NCBI RefSeq assembly: GCF_000759345.1
Contig: NZ_JPZL01000001.1
Coordinates: forward strand, 1,488,001 to 1,552,000
From: Litchfieldella xinjiangensis
GTDB lineage: Bacteria > Pseudomonadota > Gammaproteobacteria > Pseudomonadales > Halomonadaceae
Length of the DNA stretch: 64,000 bases
Direction of reading: 5' to 3'
In this document: positions 33,531 through 42,031 of the stretch, one piece after another
Position numbering within the stretch: the stretch's first letter is position 1
How the letters are laid out: every line of letters starts with the position of its first letter
Notes under the pieces: model-generated
Databases searched by the model: none
Seen by the model: the letters and a program-made list of their open reading frames with translations, nothing else
Told to the model about the DNA's origin: nothing
Made by a program: the position numbers and the translations under genes

Positions 33531-34262
33531 TTACTGGTTCTCGAAGTAGGTTTGCAATTCGCCGCGAACCACCAGGTCGAAGCGATAGGCCAGGCAATCC
33601 ATGGAATTGCTGCGCGCGATATCGAGACGACCGATCATGGTCTCGACGGCGTCGCGATCCTTCAGCGTGTTGACGATCGGGCAGATTGGGATCAACGGGT
33701 CGCCTTCGAAATACATTTGGGTGATCAACCGCGTGGAAATCGCCGGCCCCATCACCGAAACGTGGATATGCGCAGGGCGCCAGCTATTGACGTCGTTGGG
33801 CCACGGATAGGGGCCGGGCTTGATGGTGCGAAAGCGGTACCAGCCCTGCTCATCGGTCAAGGTGCGCCCCACTCCGCCGAAATTGGGATCAAGCGGCGCC
33901 AGGTAGGCGTCTTTCTTGTGACGATAGCGGCCACCGGCATTGGCTTGCCACATCTCGACCAGCGTGTGCGGTACCGGTTTGCCGAACTGATCGATGACGC
34001 GGCCGAACATGATGATGCGCTCGCCGATCGGCAGACCGTCCTGCCCCTTGCCCTCCCGAAAGTTGAGCAGCAGGTCATTATCGTGCGGTCCCATGCGCAG
34101 GGTACGGAAATCCGGCCCGGTCAGTTCGGAGGCACTGGGCTTCATCAGGCTGACCAGGGCCTGGTTCGGCGAGCGTGCCACCGTCGTCTTGTAGCCTGGG
34201 GCATAGGCCGGGGGATGCCAGTCACGGTCGCGCTGAACGAAGCGCTTGTCATGGTGAGTCAT
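33531..34262 (-). CDS. pcaH: Protocatechuate 3,4-dioxygenase beta subunit
   Basis: Catalytic non-heme Fe(III) subunit. The start ATG 34262 ([18 protein letters not shown]) fits the family, giving 243 residues; the longer frame is rejected. Iron ligands can be recognised as Tyr in [19 protein letters not shown], Tyr in [15 protein letters not shown], and the histidine pair in RPAHIHVS. Immediately upstream lies the PcaQ operator. Confidence 0.95.
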   Translation of the reverse strand: MTHHDKRFVQRDRDWHPPAYAPGYKTTVARSPNQALVSLMKPSASELTGPDFRTLRMGPHDNDLLLNFREGKGQDGLPIGERIIMFGRVIDQFGKPVPHTLVEMWQANAGGRYRHKKDAYLAPLDPNFGGVGRTLTDEQGWYRFRTIKPGPYPWPNDVNSWRPAHIHVSVMGPAISTRLITQMYFEGDPLIPICPIVNTLKDRDAVETMIGRLDIARSNSMDCLAYRFDLVVRGELQTYFENQ

Positions 34263-34342
34263 TGCTCGGTCTCGTTGATTCACGGTAGCGCCAGTGTGGC
34301 CAGATGCCGCAGGCATGCCAATTGACGTATGTTCTAGTGCCC

Positions 34343-34358
34343 ATAACCTATGGGTTAT
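34343..34358. promoter_or_regulatory. PcaQ operator upstream of pcaHG
   Basis: ATAACC-TATG-GGTTAT, a perfect inverted repeat that fits the PcaQ site described in Sinorhizobium (ATAACC-N4-GGTTAA). It overlaps the last codons and stop of pcaQ and lies 80-96 bases before the pcaH start. The 34263-34342 spacer would hold the pcaHG promoter; no clear -10 was seen. Confidence 0.75.
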
Positions 34359-35301
34359 GAGATGTACGACCTTGGTCCAAGCGTGCCGCCGCGACCTCGC
34401 GCAGCGCCTCGCAGAAAGCCTCCAGGGTCAGCGAGGAATTCAGTGTCGCATTGCTGCACATACCCACCGAACCGCCACGCGCCTCGAGCGAAAGCGCGAG
34501 TTCGGCCAGTTCCCCCTGAGCCAAGGCACCCGCAACGGCTTCATGCGGCGCGATCCATACGGCGTCGCTGGCCTGGACATACCCCAGGGAGACCGGCAAT
34601 GACAAGGTCTCGAGTAGCCGGTCGGGCAGGGTCAGGGAGTGACGCACGCAGAAACTGTCGACCTGCTGGCGAAGCGTGGTTTGCGGCGGTGGCAGCACCC
34701 AGGGAAAGGCGTTGAGGCGAGCCGGGGGCAGTGGATCAATACCGGCCAGCGGATGGCCAGCCCGGACCACCAGCGACAAAGGCTCGTAGTAGAGGTGCTC
34801 GAAGGCCAGGTCGCGAATTTCTCGGGCTTCGGTCATACGCCCCACGACCAGGTCGAGCTCGCCCATGCGCAACCGTGACAGCAGGAAGGCACTCGAGCCC
34901 GTGACCACCGAAATGCCCACCTCGCCCTGCGCCATGCCGGGCTGGGCGTGCCAGCGCTGAATGGCGAGAGGCAGCAGCCGGCTCTCGACGGTCGACAGTG
35001 CCCCGACGCGAATCCAGCGCGCACCCTTGTGCCTATCGCCCACCGCCATCACACCTTCACCTAGGGCGCGCATGGCCGGCCCGGCATGGCGCAGCAATGT
35101 CAGTCCCGCCTGGGTCAACGCCACCCCTTGCGAGGTCCGCTCGAAGAGGTCGGTCCCAAGCACATCCTCCAGTTCGCGAATGGCCTTGGATATGCCTGGC
35201 TGGGTGATCGCCAACGCCTCGGCCGCCCGCGCGAAGCTGCGTCGCTTGGCGACTTCGAGGAAGGCCTGTAGATGGCGCAGCTTGATACGTGGATTGAGCA
35301 T
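34348..35301 (-). CDS. pcaQ: LysR-type pca operon activator PcaQ
   Basis: A 317-residue LysR regulator: winged helix at about residues 4-63 ([39 protein letters not shown]) and an effector domain whose inducer in relatives is a carboxymuconate or carboxymuconolactone. The start [14 protein letters not shown] (35301) matches PcaQ; a TTG 14 codons upstream is less likely. It is embedded in the leftward pca operon between pcaDC and pcaH. Confidence 0.9.
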   Translation of the reverse strand: MLNPRIKLRHLQAFLEVAKRRSFARAAEALAITQPGISKAIRELEDVLGTDLFERTSQGVALTQAGLTLLRHAGPAMRALGEGVMAVGDRHKGARWIRVGALSTVESRLLPLAIQRWHAQPGMAQGEVGISVVTGSSAFLLSRLRMGELDLVVGRMTEAREIRDLAFEHLYYEPLSLVVRAGHPLAGIDPLPPARLNAFPWVLPPPQTTLRQQVDSFCVRHSLTLPDRLLETLSLPVSLGYVQASDAVWIAPHEAVAGALAQGELAELALSLEARGGSVGMCSNATLNSSLTLEAFCEALREVAAARLDQGRTSHNP

Positions 35302-35385
35302 GGGCGAATAATCGGTAATCAAGAAGCCGTCACCTTCGCGCAATCGCTGCTCAAACGAAACCGCAATGGCACTCTGTTCATCCCG

Positions 35386-36585
35386 TTACGCTTCTCCGTC
35401 ACCCCATCCCAGCTTCTTGGCCAAGGAAAACGCATGGTTGGCGGCCGGTACACCGCCATAAATCGCGACATGCATGAGCACCTGCCGCAGCTCAGCCTCG
35501 CTCAGTCCGATGCGCTTGGCGGTCTTGAGATGCAATTCAAGTTCCTCGCGCCCCAGCGCGGCCAGAATGCCGGTAGTGATCATGCTGCGCTCGCGGCGGG
35601 TCAAGTCGTCGTTGCTCCACAGCTCACCCCAGGCCAGACGGGTAATCATCTTTTGGAAGGGGGCGTCGAGGCTGGCTGCGGCGGCCGAGGCACGCGCGAC
35701 ATGCTCCTCGCCAAGCACCTGCTTGCGGGTTTCCAGGCCGTCGGCGTAAGCCACGCCGCGTTCCCCGGCGTCGCTGCGCGCGGCAGCCATCCACAGCAGC
35801 AGGCGCTTGGCCATCGCTTGGGGGTCTTCGACCGAGGGCACGTGGGCAAAGCCCTCGAGGATTTCGAGTGGCGCACCACCACACTCCCTAGCCAGGGTTT
35901 CCAGCGTATCGGGCGGTGTGGCCATGTCTTCGCTGCCGCCCAACAAGTGCACGCTGAGCCCAGGATGGTTGTCCAGGGCGCCCTTGAGTTGGCCACGGAA
36001 GTCGGTGACCGCCAGCATCTCGCACAACCGCGCGTAGCTCTCGGCATCGGTGCGCGCCATCTGGGTGCGCCAGCCTGTTTCCAGCGCAGGCTCGGCGGCC
36101 AGGCGTTCAGCAGAGAACCAGCGCGGTACGATGTCGCCGGAAATGGCCGTGAGGCCTTCACTGCGTACGCGTCCGGCGCGGGTCGTCCACATCTCGCCAT
36201 TGCCGATGACCGCCCCGGTGTTGGTCAGAATCGCGGAGTAGAGCCGTTCGGCATGCTCGGCGATCAGATGCTGGCCGACCACGCCGCCAATCGAGGTGCC
36301 AGCAAAGTGGAAGCGCGAGACACCGGCATTATCGACCAGCGCCAGGGCCTCGTGGGCCAGCGCGGCGGGGGTGATCTCGCCACCGTCTTGTTGCCAGGCC
36401 TCGCTGGCCCCGTGTCCCGGCAGGTCCCAGGTCAAGACACGATAGCGTGGCAGTAGCGATGGTATCACGTCGTCCCACACCGCCTGGGTCATGCCCAGCG
36501 GATGCGCCAGCACCACCAACGGCAGCGCCTCGGGGCCCAGTAGCCGGTAGGCCACGCTGCGACCGTTTATCTCGAGAAATGCCAT
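35386..36585 (-). CDS. pcaDC: Fused 3-oxoadipate enol-lactonase / 4-carboxymuconolactone decarboxylase
   Basis: One 399-residue protein carrying two consecutive pathway steps. Residues 1 to about 265 form an alpha/beta hydrolase (PcaD) with the nucleophile elbow GTSIGG (Ser98), an oxyanion HPLG motif and a late histidine in GFAHVPSVEDP. From about 275 to the end is a PcaC carboxymuconolactone decarboxylase domain (RKQVLGEEHVARA, RRERSMITTGILAALGR, EVHLKT-like ELELHLKTA). The decarboxylase acts first in the pathway and the lactonase second. Fusions of this kind are known as PcaL in actinomycetes. Confidence 0.93.
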   Translation of the reverse strand: MAFLEINGRSVAYRLLGPEALPLVVLAHPLGMTQAVWDDVIPSLLPRYRVLTWDLPGHGASEAWQQDGGEITPAALAHEALALVDNAGVSRFHFAGTSIGGVVGQHLIAEHAERLYSAILTNTGAVIGNGEMWTTRAGRVRSEGLTAISGDIVPRWFSAERLAAEPALETGWRTQMARTDAESYARLCEMLAVTDFRGQLKGALDNHPGLSVHLLGGSEDMATPPDTLETLARECGGAPLEILEGFAHVPSVEDPQAMAKRLLLWMAAARSDAGERGVAYADGLETRKQVLGEEHVARASAAAASLDAPFQKMITRLAWGELWSNDDLTRRERSMITTGILAALGREELELHLKTAKRIGLSEAELRQVLMHVAIYGGVPAANHAFSLAKKLGWGDGEA

Positions 36586-36644
36586 GTTAATCCTCCCTTA
36601 TGGCTTTGAGCGAAAACACAGCGAGCGAAGACCAGACAAGGCAA

Positions 36645-37862
36645 TCATACGCGCTCGATCAGCGTCGCAATCCCCTGCCCCACGCCAATGCACATGGTAC
36701 ACAGTGCAAAGCGGCCGCCGGTCAAGTGCAGCTCATGCATGGCACTGGTGACGATGCGCGCTCCCGACATGCCCAGCGGATGGCCCAGGGCGATGGCGCC
36801 GCCATTGGGGTTGACCCGCGGGTCGTTATCGTCGATACCCAGCTCGCGCAGACAGGCCAGCGCCTGGGCGGCAAAGGCTTCGTTGAGCTCGATATGGTCG
36901 AGCTGATCGAGGCTCATGCCCAGGCGCTTCAAGAGGTTCTGGGTGGCCGGTACCGGGCCGATACCCATGATGCGCGGCTCCACCCCGGCGGTCGCCATGC
37001 CGTGAATGCGCGCCATGGGCGTCAGGTTATAGCGCTTGACCGCGGCTTCGCTGGCGACAATCATCGCGGCGGCACCGTCGTTGACGCCGGAGGCGTTACC
37101 GGCCGTGACCGAGCCCATCACGCTGGAGCCGGCAGCCCGGAACGGCGTCGGCAGGCTGGCGAGCTTCTCGAGCGTGGTTTCGCGGGGATGCTCGTCGGTA
37201 TCGAAGACCAGCGGGTCCTGCTTGCGCCGCGGGATCTCGACCGGGACGATCTCGCGCGCCAGGCGGCCATTGTCCTGGGCCCGCTTGGTCTTGAGCTGCG
37301 AGTCGTAGGCGAACCGATCCTGATCCTCGCGGGAGATCTTGAACTGCTCGGCGACGTTCTCGGCCGTTTCCGGCATCGAGTCGACCCCGTACTGCTTTCT
37401 CAGCAGCGGGTTGATGAAACGCCAGCCGATGGTGGTGTCTTCCATGGTCTGGGTGCGCGAGAAGGCGGTATCGGCCTTGCCCAGCACATAGGGGGCACGC
37501 GACATCGATTCGACACCGCCGGCGATCATCAGCTCGGCCTCACCGGCGCGCACGGCACGCGCTGCGGTACCGATGGCATCCATGCTCGAGCCGCACAGGC
37601 GGTTGAGGGTGGTGCCGGGCACGCTGGTCGGCAGGCCCGCGAGCAGCAGCGACATGCGCGCCACGTTGCGGTTGTCTTCACCGGCCTGGTTGGCGCAGCC
37701 CATGATGACATCCTCGATGGCGGCCGGATCGAGATCCGGCGCGCGTGCCAGCAGCGCCTCGAAGATACGTGCCGCCAGGTCGTCGGGGCGCAGGCTGGAC
37801 AGCGCGCCACCGAATTTGCCGACCGCCGAGCGCACCGGGTGGCACAGGTAGACATCGTTCAT
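36645..37862 (-). CDS. pcaF: 3-oxoadipyl-CoA thiolase
   Basis: Cleaves 3-oxoadipyl-CoA to succinyl-CoA and acetyl-CoA, the last step of the pathway. The 405-residue thiolase has the nucleophile cysteine in [13 protein letters not shown] (about residue 90), the [10 protein letters not shown] histidine region, and the C-terminal [10 protein letters not shown]. It lies 12 bases after pcaJ and 59 bases before pcaDC. Confidence 0.95.
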   Translation of the reverse strand: MNDVYLCHPVRSAVGKFGGALSSLRPDDLAARIFEALLARAPDLDPAAIEDVIMGCANQAGEDNRNVARMSLLLAGLPTSVPGTTLNRLCGSSMDAIGTAARAVRAGEAELMIAGGVESMSRAPYVLGKADTAFSRTQTMEDTTIGWRFINPLLRKQYGVDSMPETAENVAEQFKISREDQDRFAYDSQLKTKRAQDNGRLAREIVPVEIPRRKQDPLVFDTDEHPRETTLEKLASLPTPFRAAGSSVMGSVTAGNASGVNDGAAAMIVASEAAVKRYNLTPMARIHGMATAGVEPRIMGIGPVPATQNLLKRLGMSLDQLDHIELNEAFAAQALACLRELGIDDNDPRVNPNGGAIALGHPLGMSGARIVTSAMHELHLTGGRFALCTMCIGVGQGIATLIERV

Positions 37863-37874
37863 TGCGGCTCTCCT

Positions 37875-38648
37875 TCACTCACCTGAATGTTTACGCTCGG
37901 TTCGCGCCTTTAACTCACGCAGCACGTCGAGTTCACGCGCATTGGGCTCGGGCGTGGTTTCCAGCGTGTCGGCAAAACGAATCTCCCAACCGGTCGCCTC
38001 GATCACGTCCTCGCGGCTGACGTTGGGGTGCAGCGAGACGACCACCAGCTCTTTCGTTTCGGGGTCGGGCTTCATGACGCACAGGTCGGTAATCACCCGC
38101 GTCGGGCCCTGGCCGATGTTGGGCACGCCGTCGCGGCCCTTGCCGTCACGCCCGAAGCCCAGCGTAGTCACGAAGTCGACATCCTTCACGAAGGTGCGCT
38201 TGGAGTGCTTCAGGGTAATGAAGACTTCACCGGCGTTGGTGGCGATCTCGGGCGCCCCGCCGCCGCCCGGCAGGCGGACCTTGGGCGATTGGTAATCGCC
38301 GATCAGGGTGGTGTTGAGGTTGCAGTAGCGGTCGATCTGCGCGGTGCCGAGAAAGCCCACGTCGACCTTGCCGCCCTGCAGCCAGTAGCGGAACATTTCG
38401 GGCACCGAGACGGTGGTCAACGCCGACTCGCAGAGTTCGCCATCGCCAATGGAGAGCGGCAATACGTCGGGCTTGGTCTGCAGAGTGCCGGACTCGTAGA
38501 TCAGCACCACGTCGGGGGCGTGGGTCAGGCGCGCCAGGTTGGCGGCCTCACTGGGCAGGCCGATACCCACGAAGCAGGTCATGCCGTTTTCCAGCGCGCG
38601 CGCGGCCGTGACGGTCATCATTTCCGCCGAGGTGTATTCGAGACTCAT
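37875..38648 (-). CDS. pcaJ: 3-oxoacid CoA-transferase subunit B (3-oxoadipate:succinyl-CoA transferase)
   Basis: Beta subunit of the transferase activating 3-oxoadipate. The 257-residue protein is of the GCTA/GctB-like branch used by Halomonas and Pseudomonas pca clusters (FVGIGLPSEAANLARLTHAP, LTTVSVPEMFRYWLQGGKVDVGFLGTAQID, GGGGAPEIATNAGEVF). The start overlaps the pcaI stop at 38648. Context with pcaF supports the oxoadipate role over other CoA transferases. Confidence 0.88.
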   Translation of the reverse strand: MSLEYTSAEMMTVTAARALENGMTCFVGIGLPSEAANLARLTHAPDVVLIYESGTLQTKPDVLPLSIGDGELCESALTTVSVPEMFRYWLQGGKVDVGFLGTAQIDRYCNLNTTLIGDYQSPKVRLPGGGGAPEIATNAGEVFITLKHSKRTFVKDVDFVTTLGFGRDGKGRDGVPNIGQGPTRVITDLCVMKPDPETKELVVVSLHPNVSREDVIEATGWEIRFADTLETTPEPNARELDVLRELKARTERKHSGE

Positions 38649-39478
38649 CAGGACTGCCCCCCTGCGTTGTAGATGTGCTCATCGAGCCAGGCCGTGAAGG
38701 TGTCGCGGTCGCGGGCGATGGTGTCCCACTCCTTGTAGAAGCGATTGCTGCGCGGATAGTAGCCGTGGGCATAGGACGGGTAGGCGCCGTTCTCGGCCAC
38801 GGCGATGGCCGTGATGGCCCAGCCGGGGATGATGCAGGCGTTGGGGTGATAATCGGCCTGGGCCGTCAGGTCGTCGACGATTTCCTCGACCGTGACGATG
38901 CTCTTCTTTGCCGCCAGTACGGCTTCCTTCTGCACCCCGATGATGCCTTCCACCAGCACGTTGCCCGCCCTGTCGGCTTTCTGGGCATGCACGATGGAGA
39001 CGTCCGGGCGCACCGAGGGCACCGCGGCAAGGCGCTCGCCGGTGAACGGGCACTCGATGAACTTGATCTGATCGTTGACGCTGGGCAACTCGCTGCCCAC
39101 GTAGCCGCGCAGCACGGCCAGCGGCAGACCGGCCGCACCGGCCTCGAAGGCACACGCCATGGCAGCGTGACTATGCTCGAGAATCTCGACCTTGTGCGGC
39201 CAGCCCTTCTCGACCGCGTCGCGCAGGCGGTGTAGCGAGCCGACGCCGGGGTTGCCGCCCCAGGAAAAGATCACCTTCCTGGCACAGCCGGCCCCGATCA
39301 TCTGGTCATAGACGATGTCGGGTGTCATGCGGATCAGGGTCAGGCCACGCTTGCCCTGACGGATCACTTCATGCCCCGCCGCAAAGGGAATCAGGTGGGT
39401 AAAGCCTTCCATGGCTACGGTGGCGCCGTCCTCGACGTAGCGTGCCACCGCATCATGCAAGCTGAGAAACTCGGCCAT
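38648..39478 (-). CDS. pcaI: 3-oxoacid CoA-transferase subunit A
   Basis: Alpha subunit partner of PcaJ. The ATG 39478 start (MAEFLSLHDAVARYVEDGAT) follows GAGGCG; a longer frame upstream would overlap the operator. The 276-residue protein shows the family pattern AMEGFTHLIPFAAGHEVIRQ, the TPDIVYDQMIGAGCARKVIFSW region and GYVGSELP. It is first gene of pcaIJF-pcaDC-pcaQ-pcaHG, downstream of a double PcaR site. Confidence 0.88.
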   Translation of the reverse strand: MAEFLSLHDAVARYVEDGATVAMEGFTHLIPFAAGHEVIRQGKRGLTLIRMTPDIVYDQMIGAGCARKVIFSWGGNPGVGSLHRLRDAVEKGWPHKVEILEHSHAAMACAFEAGAAGLPLAVLRGYVGSELPSVNDQIKFIECPFTGERLAAVPSVRPDVSIVHAQKADRAGNVLVEGIIGVQKEAVLAAKKSIVTVEEIVDDLTAQADYHPNACIIPGWAITAIAVAENGAYPSYAHGYYPRSNRFYKEWDTIARDRDTFTAWLDEHIYNAGGQS

Positions 39479-39553
39479 GATGGTTCGCCTCTTTGGGTCA
39501 GTCGTACGCTCACCAGTCCGACGGCGCCTCATCGCGAGTTCAGCGCACGTTAT

Positions 39554-39587
39554 GTTCGCCTAGTGAACATAGGTTTGTAATACGAAC
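39554..39587. promoter_or_regulatory. Double PcaR operator at the pcaI promoter
   Basis: GTTC-N7-GAAC at 39554-39568, extended to TATGTTC/GAACATA (39551-39571), plus a second degenerate copy GTTT-N7-GAAC at 39573-39587, centres 19 bases apart. It resembles the Pseudomonas PcaR site GTTCGATAATCGCAC in half-site sequence and spacing. Confidence 0.7.
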
Positions 39588-39623
39588 AAAATAAAACCCA
39601 AGCGGATCGTCCGTCAAACGCAC

Positions 39624-39649
39624 AAAAAAAGGGAAGGCTGGGCCTTCCC
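39624..39649 (-). terminator. Terminator of pcaB
   Basis: Stem GGGAAGGC (39631-39638) / GCCTTCCC (39642-39649), loop TGG, with a leftward U tract from seven A at 39624-39630. It separates pcaB from the pcaI operon. Confidence 0.88.
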
Positions 39650-39686
39650 TAGAAGAGAAAAACGCTATGTCTTTAAATACAGGCGC

Positions 39687-41024
39687 TTAAACTGAAGTAA
39701 GCCATTGAGCGGCTCGTGTGACCTGCTGCCGACTACTACCAATGTATAAGCCTGGATCGGCCGCCTCGGCCAACGCATCGGGGCTGACCCTGCCTTTGAC
39801 GTCAGCATGTTCGGCCAGGACATCGCTATAGGGCCGGCCTGTGTGCCGTGCCGCTTCAGCCGCCTCGGCACTGACGCGCTTGGCGGCGTCTTGTCCCATG
39901 ATCGGCGCCAGCAGGCGCGAAACCGGCTCGGCCATGATCGCCCCCCCGGTAATGGCAAGATTGCGCCGCATGGCCTCGGGATGGACCTCGATTCCCTCGA
40001 ACAGTACCGCCAGTTGCTCCAACGCCCCTTCCAGCAAGAGTGCGCTATCAACCAGCGGCGCCCATTCGGCGTGCCATTCACCCAGGCCTCGCTCCAAGGG
40101 TTGGGCGGCGGCATTAAGAATGACCGTGGTATGGGCGTGGATCTGCCGACAGGCACCGCGGATCAGCGCACAGCGCACCGGGTTGCGCTTGTGGGGCATG
40201 GATGACGATTCGCCCATGCCCTCGCCACCCGGTTCACTCACTTCGCCCACCTCCGTCTGGGTGAGCAGCGAGACGTCGAGCGCTACCTTTTCAGCTGCCC
40301 CGGCCACCGCATCCAGCCCGGTGGCTAGGGCATGAACGGGCTGGCGATCGGTATGCCATGGCAGCACCGGCGCGGTGAGCCCAAGACGCTCAGCCAGGGC
40401 ATCCATGAAATCTAGCCCTTGAGATTCCCAGCCGGAGTGCACACCCACGGCGCCACCGAACTGTACCGGAAGGCCATGCTCGACCAGCGGTGCCAGGCGA
40501 CGGCGCGACTGCTCGAGCCCCAACGCCCAATGCGCTACCTTGACACCAAAGGTGATCGGCAGGGCCTGTTGCATTAAGGTACGACCGACCATGACTGTCG
40601 CAGCGTGGTCCTTCATCAAGGGGATGGCGGCGTCCCGGCAGCGTGATAGCAACGCATCGATACGTATCAGACGCGGCTTGATGAGCAGCATCAGGGCGCT
40701 ATCGAGCACGTCCTGGCTGGTGGCGCCTTGGTGCCAGTAACGCTTGAGCGTATCGGGCAGCGCGGCACGGCCTTGCTTGACGAAGGGAATCGCAGCGTTG
40801 CCTCCGCTAGCGACCCCTTGGGCAATCGCAGACATATCGAAGACATGAGCCGTGAGCCGCTCGGCCATGGCGCTGGCGGTTCCCGCCGGCAGGGCGCCAT
40901 GGGCTTCCTGGACCTCGGCCAGGGCCAGCTCGAAACTCAGCATCGCCTCGACCATGGCGTCAGCGTTACAGTCGCTGAGTGCGGCCTGACTCATGAAGGG
41001 ATGCTGAATAAAAGTGGCTGGCAT
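39687..41024 (-). CDS. pcaB: 3-carboxy-cis,cis-muconate cycloisomerase
   Basis: Converts 3-carboxymuconate to 4-carboxymuconolactone. The 445-residue member of the fumarase/aspartase superfamily shows GATSQDVLDSALML, the HTDRQPVHALA region and the signature GESSSMPHKRNPVRC near residues 275-290. It is transcribed alone, divergently from pcaR, with its own terminator. Confidence 0.93.
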   Translation of the reverse strand: MPATFIQHPFMSQAALSDCNADAMVEAMLSFELALAEVQEAHGALPAGTASAMAERLTAHVFDMSAIAQGVASGGNAAIPFVKQGRAALPDTLKRYWHQGATSQDVLDSALMLLIKPRLIRIDALLSRCRDAAIPLMKDHAATVMVGRTLMQQALPITFGVKVAHWALGLEQSRRRLAPLVEHGLPVQFGGAVGVHSGWESQGLDFMDALAERLGLTAPVLPWHTDRQPVHALATGLDAVAGAAEKVALDVSLLTQTEVGEVSEPGGEGMGESSSMPHKRNPVRCALIRGACRQIHAHTTVILNAAAQPLERGLGEWHAEWAPLVDSALLLEGALEQLAVLFEGIEVHPEAMRRNLAITGGAIMAEPVSRLLAPIMGQDAAKRVSAEAAEAARHTGRPYSDVLAEHADVKGRVSPDALAEAADPGLYIGSSRQQVTRAAQWLTSV

Positions 41025-41063
41025 GGCGACGTCTCCCGGTGACCTGCGTCAATAGTCGTACAC

Positions 41064-41082
41064 GTGTTCGCAATTCGAACAC
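41064..41082. promoter_or_regulatory. PcaR operator between pcaB and pcaR
   Basis: GTGTTCG-CAATT-CGAACAC, a perfect inverted repeat with seven-base arms, containing GTTC-N7-GAAC. It is 40 bases before pcaB and about 53 before pcaR, so it can control both divergent genes. Confidence 0.75.
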
Positions 41083-41134
41083 TATGCTAGATTGGGGCCG
41101 TCGAAACTTGCAACTCGATCAGGACACCGAGCGA

Positions 41135-41926
41135 ATGGACGCACAACACCAGGACGACACTCTTTCACCGGACGATCGCGATTTCGTCACGGCCCTTGCC
41201 AGCGGGCTGGAAGTCATCCTGGCCTTCGACAATACTCACCCGCGCATGACCTTGAGCGAAGTGGCAGCGCGCACCGGCATGAACCGTGCCCGGGCCCGAC
41301 GCTTCCTCCTGACACTGCATGCGCTGGGCTACGTTCGCAAACAAGGCCGATCGTTCGAATTGGCCCCCAAGGTCCTGCAGCTCGGTTACTCGTTTCTGTC
41401 GGCCAATGACTACCGCGGCGTTATCCAGCAGTACCTGGAAGATATCACCGAAGAGAGCGGCGAATCGTCCTCACTGGGCGTGCTGGATGGCGACGAGGTC
41501 ACCTACGTGGCCCGTTCCGCCGCCAAGCATCGCCTGATGGCCATTACACTCTCGGTGGGCACGCGCTTGCCGGCTGCACATACCTCCATGGGCCGGGTGC
41601 TGCTTGCACAATTATCGGATGACGAGATCGAGGGCTATCTGGCCCGAGTCGAGCTCAAGCCCTATACCGAAAAGACCGTAACCGACAGGAGCGAATTACG
41701 TGAGCGTATCCTCAAGGTTCGCCAGCAGGGCTACGCCATTTCCGACCAGGAGCTGGATTCGGGGTTGCGCTCGCTCGCGGTGCCTGCCTTCGATGGCAAT
41801 GGCCGCTTGCTCGGTGCGATCAACATTAGCACCAATGCGGCTCGGATCGATCTCGATACGTTGACGCGCACCTTCCTGCCTCTATTGCAGGAGAAGGCTC
41901 GGCTAATCCAGACCCACGTAAGCTGA
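41135..41926 (+). CDS. pcaR: IclR-family pca regulon regulator PcaR
   Basis: Aromatic-responsive regulator of the PcaR/PcaU/PobR group. From ATG 41135 (MDAQHQDDTLSPDDRDFVTA) it has 263 residues: an N-terminal winged helix (LASGLEVILAFDN, MTLSEVAARTGMNRARARRFLLTL) and an IclR ligand domain (VGTRLPAAHTSMGRVLLA, DQELDSGLRSLAVPAFD). The start is uncertain because the frame is open upstream into the operator. The inducer in relatives is 3-oxoadipate or protocatechuate. Confidence 0.88.
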   Translation: MDAQHQDDTLSPDDRDFVTALASGLEVILAFDNTHPRMTLSEVAARTGMNRARARRFLLTLHALGYVRKQGRSFELAPKVLQLGYSFLSANDYRGVIQQYLEDITEESGESSSLGVLDGDEVTYVARSAAKHRLMAITLSVGTRLPAAHTSMGRVLLAQLSDDEIEGYLARVELKPYTEKTVTDRSELRERILKVRQQGYAISDQELDSGLRSLAVPAFDGNGRLLGAINISTNAARIDLDTLTRTFLPLLQEKARLIQTHVS

Positions 41927-41973
41927 GCGATGCCATTGGATGGAACGGAGACGGGGCCACACCCCATCGGGTC

Positions 41974-41988
41974 GTTCGCATATAGAAC
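41974..41988. promoter_or_regulatory. PcaR-type operator upstream of the AEC transporter gene
   Basis: GTTC-GCATATA-GAAC, with the same half-sites and seven-base spacing as the pcaI and pcaB/pcaR operators. It is 44 bases before the transporter start codon. Confidence 0.65.
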
Positions 41989-42031
41989 GTTCATACGACA
42001 GCGAGACGTTCGATACGCAAAAGGATAAGGC

